Source of the DNA: Plasmopara viticola
Lineage: Eukaryota; Oomycota; Peronosporomycetes; Peronosporales; Peronosporaceae
Length of the DNA stretch: 64,000 nucleotides
Direction of reading: 5' to 3'
Assembly: GCA_001695595.3 (NCBI GenBank)
Contig: MBPM02000161.1
Coordinates: 1 to 64,000 of the forward strand
Positions 23,619-34,566 of the stretch are shown one piece after another; position 1 is the first letter of the stretch, and every line of letters begins with the position of its first letter. A program made the translations under genes and the position numbers. A model generated the notes under the pieces. The model had not been told where the DNA came from. It saw only the letters and a program-made list of their open reading frames with translations, and did not search any database.

Positions 23619-24850
23619 GAACCGCTGTCTGGATGCAATCACTCTTGTTGTCTCACTTGCTTGAATAATTGGCCAAATGTAGCGAGGAATAGCCGAAACA
23701 AACTGTGCGCGAGGTCCAGTGTGCCGAGTAGACACAAAATCGACTATCCCATTTAGTCAGGTGAGAATCAAATCGAAACGCGAAAAAAGTCTTCTGGGCA
23801 TTCTCTTGTACGTGAATTATCCTGACTTGGCAAAAAACAATTGGTAATGTGCCGTTCATGCAAAAAAAAATTGTGTGGCATTACGTGCCGCCACTGCGAC
23901 GAGGTAATTTATGACCTTTTTAAAATTAATGTCAAAGGTGCTCGTGCTAAAGAATGCTGATGCTACGTTACGCACAGAGATATTTGTCCTTTAATATCTG
24001 GCTCACCATCATCACCCGGATGTTTTATCGGCATCACGACAAGTGCGAACGCAGTCGACGCCGACAGCTAGTACAAACGCTGATTGCCAAAAATTTTTTA
24101 GTCCAGCTACAGGATTCGGTGATGGATGACCGAATGGATACATAGGTAAGGGTCAGAATCGTACACAGACTTTCACAACTCTTGATTACTTTACCTCTAA
24201 TTGACCTGAAGTTGAAAAATACTATTAGCACCTTACGAAAAATCAGCAGAGTATGCAAAGCCTAATGTGAAGCAATGTAGCAAAAAAGATTATCTAAAAA
24301 GGTTGAATTGATGGGTGAAGTTTCTTAATCAAGCAAGGTGGTAGTGTACCAATATTTTCTTTTTACTAAAGCGACTGTTGAGTTTCGAGGAGAAAGGATT
24401 AATGAGTTGCTGGCCAAGAATCTGACTAATCGCTTCTGTCGAACGCTACAAATTCCCATTCACGTTTGCAGCTGCAAATTCGGCTTAAAGTCGTGACGTA
24501 GCAAGAAGTACAGCTCATCCGACGTGGGCAGCTCATACACATCAAAGTTGTTAAAACAGGTTTTCACATAACGGGAAATAGAAATAACCCAAAGCAAATG
24601 ATAAAACTCGGCCCGTATGGTAGCCCGGTGAGGAGTCAGCGATATGTATCGAATTTTCAACTCAGTCACCAAGAGTATGAAGGGGTCTTACAGCACCTTG
24701 CACAGAGGAGGCTTGGAGAAAAAAATACGACATTCCGGTGATCGGTTGTTTCTTTTACCTGGTCTAAGTGTGCAGTAATATGTAAATTATAAGGCTAATC
24801 GTTTGAACACACTTCTTCGCTTATTCAAACGCAGACGAACGTTTCAACTG
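23619..24850. other. Non-coding spacer
   Basis: No supported gene. An open frame at 23,954-24,145 (+) is short and unrecognised. Confidence 0.5.
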
Positions 24851-24854
24851 CAAG

Positions 24855-25195
24855 GAGCATTATGTGAGCTCGAGCCAGCGGCTTTAAGGCTATAAGCTAC
24901 ACGCTTTGTTAATTGAAGTATAAATGTGATAGCGCAACACTGCGCTTTAAACGTGACCCAATTGCAGACATCGTTAAATGCAGTCAGCTTACCGTTCGGT
25001 ATGCTCTGCACTGAATACAAAAATTCGGCTAAACGACTTGCCAGCACGTCAGCCACGTCCATACTATATCAGCCGCGTCTACCCGATAAAAACAAAAGAT
25101 TTACGCTTTTGCAGCATCAGTATGTACCTATGCATAGCGAGCCGTTTGCGGTCTCTTAATCAGGCTTGCCCCAGCAGGTTCGATTCTGTCGAAAA
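24855..25195. repeat. Diverged relic of the 597-bp tRNA-Asn unit
   Basis: Three blocks occur in the same order as in the array: a decayed tRNA (ctcgagccagcggctttaag ... acgctttgttaattgaag, ~24,870-24,920), then tagcgcaacactgcgc and aattgcagacatcg, then taaacgac..gcacgtcagccacgtcc (~25,030-25,060), then gtttgcggtc and gttcga (~25,146-25,190). It is heavily mutated, so older than the array. Confidence 0.7.
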
Positions 25196-26443
25196 TGAGC
25201 AGCTAGCCGCGGAATGCTATCTTTCGCTTTTGTTCGGTTAAGCATTGGGTATATCCATGAACAGCCTTTTCTGTTATATTAGTTGGAATAGAAGCCGAAG
25301 AAGCTATCTTGCTTGAGTGGCAAACGAGCACCGCTATGATCGTGTCGTCATTGTCCTCCAGCAAACCAAAATCAGAGTTGATACTAATGGATTTCCAACG
25401 CTTCACTTTTACTCCGACACAATTAAAGACATAAGTAAATACACTGTTCTTTGCGACTTTTCTGGCAACAAAATGCTATACGCTCGGTATAGCATTTAAA
25501 TTCCTCAGCCAATCGGAAAGTATGAGGACCTGCAATCGTGTCAGCCGCGTCCATTCGATATTAATCAAGTCTTGAATATAAATGCAAAGTTTTTACGCTG
25601 CTTAAGCACCGGTAACTGTTTGTTTTGCACAATAAGCATATCATGAAAAACATATTGGGGCCACTGGTTTGAGTCCGAATACGATTGAATTGGTCCATTG
25701 ATCATCGTAGTGAGTACTACTACCTGTGAGTATTGCCTGTGATAACAGCAAGCCGAGAAGACGTCAGATTAATACCATTGATCCCAGCGGGTACAACAGA
25801 AGCTTTCGGTAGTAGCAGTAGTGAGTCCTAATAAATGATTTAAATTAAAGATGTCATAGTAGTTATGATAATGCCAGATGATCATCAGACACTCCAGCAA
25901 AACGTTTAAAACAAGTTTACTAAAATCATGGTGTTTTAGAAGGTGAGCGACAAGTATAGTAAATCGGTAGTGTGACATAAGTAGCTTCCTTTTTATACAC
26001 CTAAGACACGCCAGGCACTATAATTTGGCGCTAGGCCGCGGATGACTACTCGGCGGTCCTCACTTATCCAGCAACATTGTGATAAATTGTTGCTTGCCCC
26101 ACGTCATCACAAACACTATCTCTTACAGCCGAAACAAGTTGGATGGAAACAATAACCTATTCATTAAATCTGGTTTCTATATTTGAGGCAAGCTAGACAC
26201 TAACCGCTAGCGACACGCCAACTAATGTACTCAAAATTCGTTGCTTTTTGTATGTCAGAAAGAAGTAAGTTTGTACCTTTTTCACAGAGGGAGCCGCTAA
26301 TCAGACCCTCTTTTCTGTTAACCATCCTCCCTCCTTAACGCAGTTCCCTATGATAATGACCTATGATTGGTTGGAGCGAACTCCATTGAGTTTAAATTTT
26401 CTGTAGAATATTCGCAATGCAGAAAACCTTGCACCTATGGCAT
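25196..26443. other. Non-coding spacer with a short 597-family fragment
   Basis: A further 'tgtcagccgcgtccattcgat' type block near 25,540 looks like another fragment of the 597-bp family. The 26,130-26,172 segment recurs in inverted orientation near 27,552-27,584. No gene seen. Confidence 0.45.
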
Positions 26444-26801
26444 TGATAACGATCGCGACAGAAAAGCATTGTTTTAAGAAGCAGGTTTACAACATTAATT
26501 TGGCATGAATTAATCAAGTACTAAAAGACCAAGCAGAGTGTCCTCGATCATCGACAATACTCAGAGCATCGAAGCTGATCCTGTAATTAATGGGCTCATG
26601 CCACGATGTGGCTTGCACAGCCAATGCAAAAATCAACATTGATGCTCTCGGAACTGTTAATGATTGAAGACACTCTGCTCGGTCTTTCAGTACTTCGTAT
26701 TAGGAGACCATGCAGAGTGTCCTCAAACCTTAAAGTGTCCACGTATGGAAGGAAGCTGATTATTTGATAACGATCGCGACAGAAGACCATCGTTTTGAAA
26801 A
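26444..26801. repeat. Direct repeat pair enclosing a fold-back element
   Basis: tgataacgatcgcgacagaa.. occurs at 26,444-26,481 and again at 26,765-26,801. Between them is the inverted repeat listed next. A third partial copy of the left arm (gagaccatgcagagtgtcct) follows at ~26,703-26,725. Confidence 0.8.
26516..26695. repeat. Fold-back (MITE-like) element, ~57-bp imperfect arms
   Basis: The left arm from 26,516 (aagtactaaaagaccaagca...) matches the reverse complement of the right arm ending at 26,695 (..tgctcggtctttcagtactt) over ~57 bp with roughly ten mismatches. The loop is ~65 bp. No clear target duplication and no coding capacity. Confidence 0.8.
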
Positions 26802-26939
26802 ATAATTTTAGTACGTGCAAAACAGCTTGCACTTGGGTTCAAAGTTGTGGGGGGGGCTAATCGACGAACAAGGGGGGCTATTTAGCGTCTGCCTCTTACA
26901 AAATAAGCTGTCGTCTTTATCCACTTTTTTTGGATCTAT

Positions 26940-28005
26940 ATGGTGGTGAGTTTGGTGACTTTCCGTAATTACTTTTTTAGTCTGATCACTAACCACACTT
27001 ACTGTGATAGTAGCAAATAAACGAATCTAATCTGGTTTCGTAGGGATTGAAGCAGGTTTCTTTCAGAATGTTCTTTCTGTGCTTAGTACCACAAAAGTAA
27101 ACCCTCAGCAGCTTACTAGTACAGCTACTATTGTGTAGGCGTGGTAGATGCCATGTCTACGTGTCACACGTACTTGTAGGTCCATTGGAATTCTTATAAA
27201 TCCTACTGTTGTATCAAGTATAAAACTCTCAAATACTAATCGAAGCTTGTATGACAGCTTCAACATAAACTGAATTCGTCAACGTATTTCTACCGTTTTG
27301 TCAAGTTTGTAGAGCAAAGGTAAGTTTTTTTCTTATAGCTCGATTAGTAGGGTGAAGTGTGACTAGTAACCATAAGGTCGGCAGAAAAACGCAGCTGGGG
27401 CAGCAAGTGATGCATTAAATACTACCATACAGTCATTGGCGTCGTGATGTATACCTTAAATGGCTAACTAGCCTTGAGTGTTTATAAGTGCTTAAGCTAA
27501 AAGTCTTTAATTCGACCAATTTACTTAGCGTATCGCTGACATTATCTAAAAGAATAGGCTGTTGTTTCCATCCAATTCGATTTAAATGTGTAAAATGGTC
27601 GGTTTGGTGACTGTACGCCATTATTTTTTCAGCCTGATCACAATTCGAATTCACTACGATAAGAGGGGACCAACGGAACAAACGCACCGTGGTCTGCATC
27701 AAACAAAGGCTACAAAGAATCTGCTTTCGGTGCTAAGTAGCACAATATCATCACCTCCGCAGCATGTTATAGTAGCTACTATTGTGTAGTCGTGGTCGAT
27801 GTCGCGCGTACTTGTCTCTCGTGCTTAAGAGACCATTGGTACTTCCGATCAAATACTGAGGAATCCGACCGTTGTATCATGTATGAAACACTTACATGTA
27901 AGAACGCAGCTTTAAGGGCGTCAGCATTTATCGACAGCGTTAACAGATGTCTGCAATTTTGTCAATTTTTGTAGAGCTATCGTAGAAGCCCTTTTTCAAT
28001 AGCTT
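26940..28005. repeat. Diverged tandem duplication, period ~652 bp
   Basis: Copy 1 (~26,940-27,350) and copy 2 (~27,592-28,005) share blocks at constant offset: tttggtgact (26,951 and 27,603) and gctactattgtgtag (27,124 and 27,775), plus cctgatcac/ctgatcac, cgtacttgt and ttttgtcaa..ttgtagag. The copies are much diverged and no conserved frame is seen. The family is unknown. Confidence 0.75.
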
Positions 28006-28295
28006 AATTTTTATAGTAGAGCTGCGGCTACTAAATGCAAGGTCATTGAACAAACACAAACTCAAATTGTTCGAGCAAAAGCCAATATGCATTGATGAGA
28101 ATTACTACATACCAAATCGAAGCTAAAATTCATAGTTGAGTCAAAACTCACCATGGATGAATTAAATCGCATCACCAAGAATACTTTTGCAACTAAGGTG
28201 TATATAGTGATAAAACCAAGTCTTGCGCACTTGTGCGCTTAGTATCAGTAAAATTTATCATTTTTAATGATGTCATTGCTATAATTTCGTACAAG

Positions 28296-28396
28296 CTTGA
28301 CAAACTAGCGAAGTCAGAAAAAAAGTTAGATTTTAGTTTTAAATTTATTAAAGCTGAAACCTAACTTTTTTTTTCTGACTTCGCTAGTTTGCCAAG
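28296..28396. repeat. Hairpin with 34-36-bp arms
   Basis: The arm at 28,296-28,329 (cttgacaaactagcgaag..) pairs with 28,361-28,396 with one substitution and a 2-nt difference in an A-run. The 31-bp AT-rich loop lies between. No coding content. Confidence 0.9.
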
Positions 28397-31300
28397 TTTG
28401 GTAATAGCTAATGCCAACATATTACGTATTATTAGCAACCAGATACATAATCAAGTCAGTTTCGCAAATGACACAGTCCTGTTTTACAAGCTGTTGGAGG
28501 TGTCTGAAATAGACATCATTAGCACCGTAAGCTTAAATCACCATCTTGCGATTCCACAAATGTGAAATCACACTGACTCCTCGCATATCGACAGCATAGT
28601 GGGTTTCTGATGTAGCCTAAAAGAATCTTAAGGTGGGAAATTGTTCGTTGTTGCAACAACGATTATGTATTTCATAATTTGAATATGTCGATTAAGATCA
28701 ATGATGTCATTGCTTAGTATTGCATAAATTCAACACATTAGCGATTGAATTATGACTTGGTTTCATATTTGATGTGTCGAGGACGTCAGTAAAACACTTA
28801 CTTTCTCACACGAAACAATAAATTAGATAGTGTTTGGTCAAAAAGGAGATAGATTTTAGATGAAACTGTGAGTGAAATGGAAAAAATCACAAAGCTTTCA
28901 CTCAGAGCATGTCAATAGTAATAACGTATCTATTTGTCAATAGTACATATGTGTGAGTATATGAGCATATGAGTGCTGGAATAAATTAATTTTTTGTAAC
29001 TTGAATTTGGGAGGGGTATCTTGAAAAAAGCAAACTTATGGACTGGAGAAGAAGGGCCACTGAAAGTACTTATATACTCACAAATTTAAGAGATGTGGCA
29101 CATGCGATCGTGGTGTGTTTTTTGGGTAACAATCCGAAAGCTCAAGACAAAATACTCGCGCACTTTTGGCATTCTGAGTATGCTATGTCACAACAGAATC
29201 CGCTCATACCGGTATGAAACAGAGTTTACTAGCGATGATAAATCCATGATTTTTTGTCTGTTCAGATCATAAAGTCATGGTTGTTTTAAAAAGCAGATAC
29301 GCATGCATTCACGACTGCTTAAGAACCGCATGGAATCCATGTAACTTAAATACCGCTTTAAGAAATCAGTCTTTGCACTGATTTTTTTCTTGCACGGTCT
29401 AAACTCTTGAGATCTGGTATAGTGAACTTAATTCATCGTTAGATCGTTAGCTTTCTACAATGTTTTTCGGTGAAAAGAGTGTGTAACATGGTAACATTTT
29501 AAAGTAAATTTTTCGCCTACGTGTTAAAAATTGTCTACCTAATTTTTTGCAAAGGTTTTTAGATGAAGCAAACAATCTCACATATGTAAACGCGTATTTT
29601 GCGTTGTTGAAAGTTTTGGCTGTAATGTGTCTGGGGAAGAGGCTGCACATGCAGTTCTCTCAGTGTCCGGAAAAAAAATGTGCGTAGAGCTTAAGCTGAC
29701 GGTGCTCGAGCTCTATGCACAAAATTGTGCTCCAGGGCTCAGGCAACACAGCTTCGCTAATAATACCTTCTGTGGATCCTAAGCGGGCAAAGCCTAGATT
29801 TTGACAGATAAGCCAAAACTTACTCGTCTGGAGTACGGAGATAAATACTGCGGCAAAAGAGGCTAAGGTCCCGGACAATCAGGTGCGCGTGGCGGTCGCA
29901 TCTTCGTCCTTCAGAAGTCGGGACAAAATCTTGGTACTTAATCGGGAAGGCACTTTTCCTGCGTATTTTGTGTCCTAACATTACATGGAAAAGTGGTTGA
30001 GAGTAATGTTTTAACTAGAAAATTTTAATTTTGTCAACTCTTACGCTTTCTTGCCTGCATACAAAAAGAGCGTATGGGAGTTGATGACCTTCATTACTGA
30101 GGCGCCAGCCTCCAAACGAAAGAAGCTGAATGTGTTCATATGCAACCTAACGGTACACCCATCTTATTCAGCTTCTTAGGCATCAACGATGAATGAGGTG
30201 ATTCAATCGCCTTTTAAAACGAAAAGAACAACACGCGGACTCAGTCCTTCAGAATGTCGTGTAAAAGCAGCTGCTTTTAGTAGTACTGTTCGTTGCCCGC
30301 TGACTATGAATTTAATTGATGAACTCAAGCGTTGTCATGTGAAAATAACATATGCTACTTTGGATTCGGTAAGCAAGTGCACATACTCTTAATAGAGGCC
30401 GAGAAAGTGTACGAATGTTGCTTGAGGGCCAGATGGGTCGCTGGTAGAACCAACCTCTTAGGCCAGGGACACGCTGACATCAGTAGCATACTGGGCGAAA
30501 ACGATGTCTTCAGTGGAAGTTTATCCAATACAAAAAATTTATAAGAGGTTGACAGCTTGAAAAGAAAAGTTGCAAACGGGGATGGGGCGTCGCAATTTTT
30601 TGCGCGCCGAAAACAGTTGAAGTCAGCAGAACAAGATTAACTATAGCCTAAAAAGCAGCAAAACGAAAAGAAATTGCCTCGATCGGAAAAAAAGCTGTGG
30701 AATTTGTGGATTTCTGCCCACTATAAAATGACCCGATTTTTTGCAGAAATCTCGTTTTTTCGAGGAAAAGGCTGTCGCTACCTAAAGCTGGGCATCAGGG
30801 CTTTGGTGACGGCTTGCCATCACTAGGAGTAATTACCCAGAATTTTCGAAGGCACTGATATCCGTGCGAAGAGAAAGGCGGGACACTATTTCTTTCACGC
30901 TCGTTGCGGAAGGCCGAGCTTGCTTACATAATCGTAATATAATGAGTGCTATCTATGCGGGTTTCATAGCTATACAGGTGAGTAGCATGGCGTCGGAGAC
31001 GAAGGTCCGCAAGCAAATCTCAGGGGCTACTTGATGAAACATTACCTTAAATAATATAGCACCAGTAGAGGCGATTATCAAGATTTTTAGAAAGATAACA
31101 TCAATTTGCAAGACATTGAAAGTAATGTAGTTTTATAATGAGAAAAAAAGGACAGTTTGTTATCGTTGTAAAAAACTTTTAATCCGTAAACTGATTCAAG
31201 GTTATGCTTTGAGCCAGAATCTCCTAATCTTCTAGATGTTGTGTATATGATAAAGACTTCTCTGTCTACAATAGCTATTACGGAGTATAGGCTGGACAAG

Positions 31301-31970
31301 CCCAAGCACTCATCGATGACTCGCCCTTAACGAGGTCGAATTTCGGAGCAAGTACTAAAGCGTTCGATCGTGCAATTCATTAAGCTATCAAAGGTGTGTA
31401 ATAACACGCAGCAATCCGGCAAGCAGATAGCGGTCGTGGAGGTAAACCGATAAAAGCCGAAAGGCTTGCTATTTCACGTGTGTTAATAGCCTGGAGCAGC
31501 TTCAATTTGTGGTTTTGAGTACAGCAAAACATTTTTCTATTTGTTCGTGTCAGAATAAGTTAGTATGAAACAATTTGGACTCGGTTTTTTTCATCTTGGG
31601 GTGTTTTAAAGCTGGAGTGCCGTACGGGACATCTGAATCCATCAAATTCTCAATAGTGATACTCAATAACGTTTTGACATCAATAGAAAGCGCTTGCGTA
31701 ACATCATCTTGAAGGGAAAGCTTACCTAGAAGATTGCTGTGTCAATTATTGTGCTGCATATATTTAAAAGAAGCAATTACTGTGTATAGTCGGCTTACAT
31801 TAGGTCGGGCAAAACAATTTATGCCTTTTTCAATCATAGTGCCTGGGTAACGAGTGTTTACCAAATTTATTTCTACCGAAATATGATTAAAACTTACTCA
31901 ACTGATTTCGTGCTTAGGACAGCTACATTTTATTTAAATTCAACCAGTGATGACAACGTTAAGCTTGCAG
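28397..31970. other. Gene-poor AT-rich stretch
   Basis: No gene, RNA or mobile-element domain recognised. Short frames at 29,447-29,878 (-) and 30,189-30,544 (+) lack family resemblance and are treated as chance. Confidence 0.5.
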
Positions 31971-31974
31971 CTGT

Positions 31975-32600
31975 ACGCTATACCACTGTTCTATTGGAGA
32001 AGCGCACCTGTAATCACACACTTCAAAAGTCCGAATTAAAAATAAGTGCAGACAAGAATGTACTCAGTCAAAATCACGTTACGGTCCTCACACTATGTTC
32101 CTTCTCGCATTTAACTGCTTAGCATCTGTCTTTTCCAACATATAGACTCTTTTAGATCTTATCAGCAATAACAAAAAGAGTTGCAAGCGCGCAAGCCACG
32201 CCCACACGATACCAGCCATGTTAACATCAACTGTGCATAATCATAATATTAAACGTTCTTCGCTGTTGTAGTTCCGTTTATCAGCTGTAAGTACGATTAG
32301 CTAATATGCAAAAATTGCGGTTTCTGTTTCGTGCGCGATCGCTATAGATCCAATTTGATGACCGAACATTATCACGTTTCGCGAGGCCAGTGGTCAGACT
32401 AAAACAGCGAGCAAAAACTGCGAGAATTAAAGATGCGGCGGATACAGCATGATGGCATCGGGAGGGTGATGTTGTAAAAGAAAAATTCGGCAAACTGGTG
32501 TTTTTACAAACGCAGTTCTGAGTTGATGCGGAGGTTTAACTTGAGCACAAGCTAGACGCATAGGATTGACAACGATGACAATGTAGTGAGGCGTGGCGCA
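31975..32600. repeat. Second diverged relic of the 597-bp tRNA-Asn unit
   Basis: It starts in a decayed tRNA 5' half (tacgctataccactg..ggagaagcgcac, ~31,975-32,008). Then gcgcaagccacgcccac appears at ~32,190, and gttgtaaaag (~32,468) and gctagacgcataggattgac (~32,551) follow. The last two blocks keep the array spacing (83 versus 84 bp). It is a full-unit relic, not just the tRNA. Confidence 0.75.
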
Positions 32601-33029
32601 TCCGATTATATGCCACACAAGGTCAACAATCTTGAAGCCAATAGACAGACACATGGCCATGAAATTATGCTTATTAGAAGATCACCTTCGATAGCATTCC
32701 GCTGCACAGCAAATATGCCACAGTTAAAGACGTGGATGGACGCATTGACAGTTTGAAATTCGGTTTTCGTTCGAGTTTCTTTTCAATGTTGAATTGTTTT
32801 GCATTTGATACGACATATATAACTTTTAAATTTGATCGGAAATACCGGAAGACTCGGAAACACGTACGCCGCGTCCACACGATCTTCTTATAGCTAAAAG
32901 TTTATGTTTGTCATTGGGTCAATCTTTTTGGTCGCTTTTAAGCTTATCTCTTCCTTCCACCATCAGTTCATGTTACTTATATATATAAATATACGTATAA
33001 AGTTATAGAGAGCCGATAACCAACCTCCC

Positions 33030-34192
33030 CGACACTGCTTACCTCAACGCAGACCTCAAGCTGAACCGTGCAATGCAGGGACTGACGCAAGCTGCAAGCG
33101 CCTGGAACAGATCCATCCACAATGCATTGCTGGAGATAATTTTTGTCGCATGTGGTGGTGATATGTGCGTTCTCAAGAACGACGGTAAGAAATGGGCGTA
33201 TGTGTGCCTTTATGCTGAAGATGTGGTGGTGTCTGCAAAGTTGCATGGCATGATCCAGGACATCAGAAACGCAATACGTCAGCGCTCTCAAATAAAGGAT
33301 CTCGGTTCAGTCAGACGACTACTCGGCCTGGATATCGGGTACAACCATAATAAGAGAGAAATGACCATCGCACAACAAAATTACATCCATGAGACCGCCG
33401 AGATGTTCCACCATGTACACGCTCGCCCTACGACCGACCCGTGGAAGATAAGTACCAAGTTGTCGGGCGATAAGAGCCCAAAGCCGTATGCAATTAGAGA
33501 AGACATGAGTCAAATTCCATCCCGCCAACTACTTGGACGGCTGACTTCGTTGTAACAACCGCAAGAACTTAGACATCGTTTTCATTGAGTCAATCGGGAC
33601 TTTTCGCTGCCAACCCAGGTACTTTCCACTAAAAGGCACTCATCAAGGTACTGCGCTATTTCTTTACGTCGAGTAATCTCGGATAACACTACTGTTGTCA
33701 ACCCATTCAACAACAGCTATCTGCGAATAGTGACGCCGATTGAAGAAGAAATCCAAACAATCGGCGGTAGGTATCTAGTGTCCTTTTAATACTCAACGAT
33801 GGACCTGTAGTATTCAAGCCGGAGTATTAGCGTTCTGTAGCGTTGAGTACTTTCGAAGCCGAGTATATGGCATTGAGTTTGTGCACTCAAGAAAAGCTGT
33901 GGGCACGTATGATGATGTCAGACCTTGGGTACGCGCAAAATTTCCCCACTGTCATCTACGAAGACAAACAATGAGCGATCGCACTCGCCACGAACGATGG
34001 ATACCACGCACGCACGAAATACGTGAATCTTCGCCACCACTTTATCAAGAGAAGGTCACATCAAGTGAGATGGCCAACACGTAGACGCAGTTTCAACTTG
34101 CTGACATCCTCACGGAGGCACTCGGCACCAAGCGATTGAAGAATCTCTGTATCGGCATGAGCATCACAGCAAGCGAGCCAAGGGAGCAATAA
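33030..34192 (+). pseudogene. Copia (Ty1) reverse transcriptase/RNase H fragment
   Basis: The 5' end is truncated inside RT (DTAYLNADLK, ~33,031). Then MQGLTQAASAWNRSI (33,073), the catalytic region reading LYAEDVVV (normally YVDD, so the second motif position and one Asp are altered), IKDLGSVRRLLGLDI, and the RNase H part with LSTFEAEYMALSLCTQE (~33,842). A TGA at ~33,970 interrupts the RNase H frame. The C-terminal ADILTEALGTKRLKNL (~34,105) is the usual Copia pol end. Dead element. The putative polypurine run and LTR start (tgttgggtgg, ~34,206) follow. Confidence 0.88.
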
Positions 34193-34231
34193 AAGTGAGT
34201 AGAAGTGTTGGGTGGAGCACATTCGTTGAAC

Positions 34232-34282
34232 CGTCACTTGGTGGTCGTCAACCCATTATGGGTTGACGACCACCAAGTGACG
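34232..34282. repeat. Perfect 25-bp palindrome
   Basis: cgtcacttggtggtcgtcaa.. (34,232-34,256) is exactly mirrored by 34,258-34,282 with a 1-nt centre. It lies 40 bp after the Copia pol end, probably inside the start of its 3' LTR. Confidence 0.95.
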
Positions 34283-34514
34283 AGACATCTGATGAGACTT
34301 AATGGAGTATGAATATTGTAACACAGATAAGCGAAGCGTCTTACACGCTATAAACCCCGCATTGAGATTGCAGTGTGATTAATATACTTTCCAGTTTACT
34401 CTCTACTTATCAGAGATAGCGCATTTTCCCGATAATCTGGTAAAGCATATCAACCTTTTCCTTAAAACTTTGTTTAGGCATTCGATTGCAATATCTTCTC
34501 TCTCTCTTGCCTTT

Positions 34515-34566
34515 AGGCTTATAAATTCACATTTAGCAGGACTGCCAAATGTGAATTTATAAGCTT
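34515..34566. repeat. Near-perfect inverted repeat, 4-nt loop
   Basis: ggcttataaattcacattt and its complement aaatgtgaatttataagc form ~24-bp arms with two mismatches. Confidence 0.9.
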
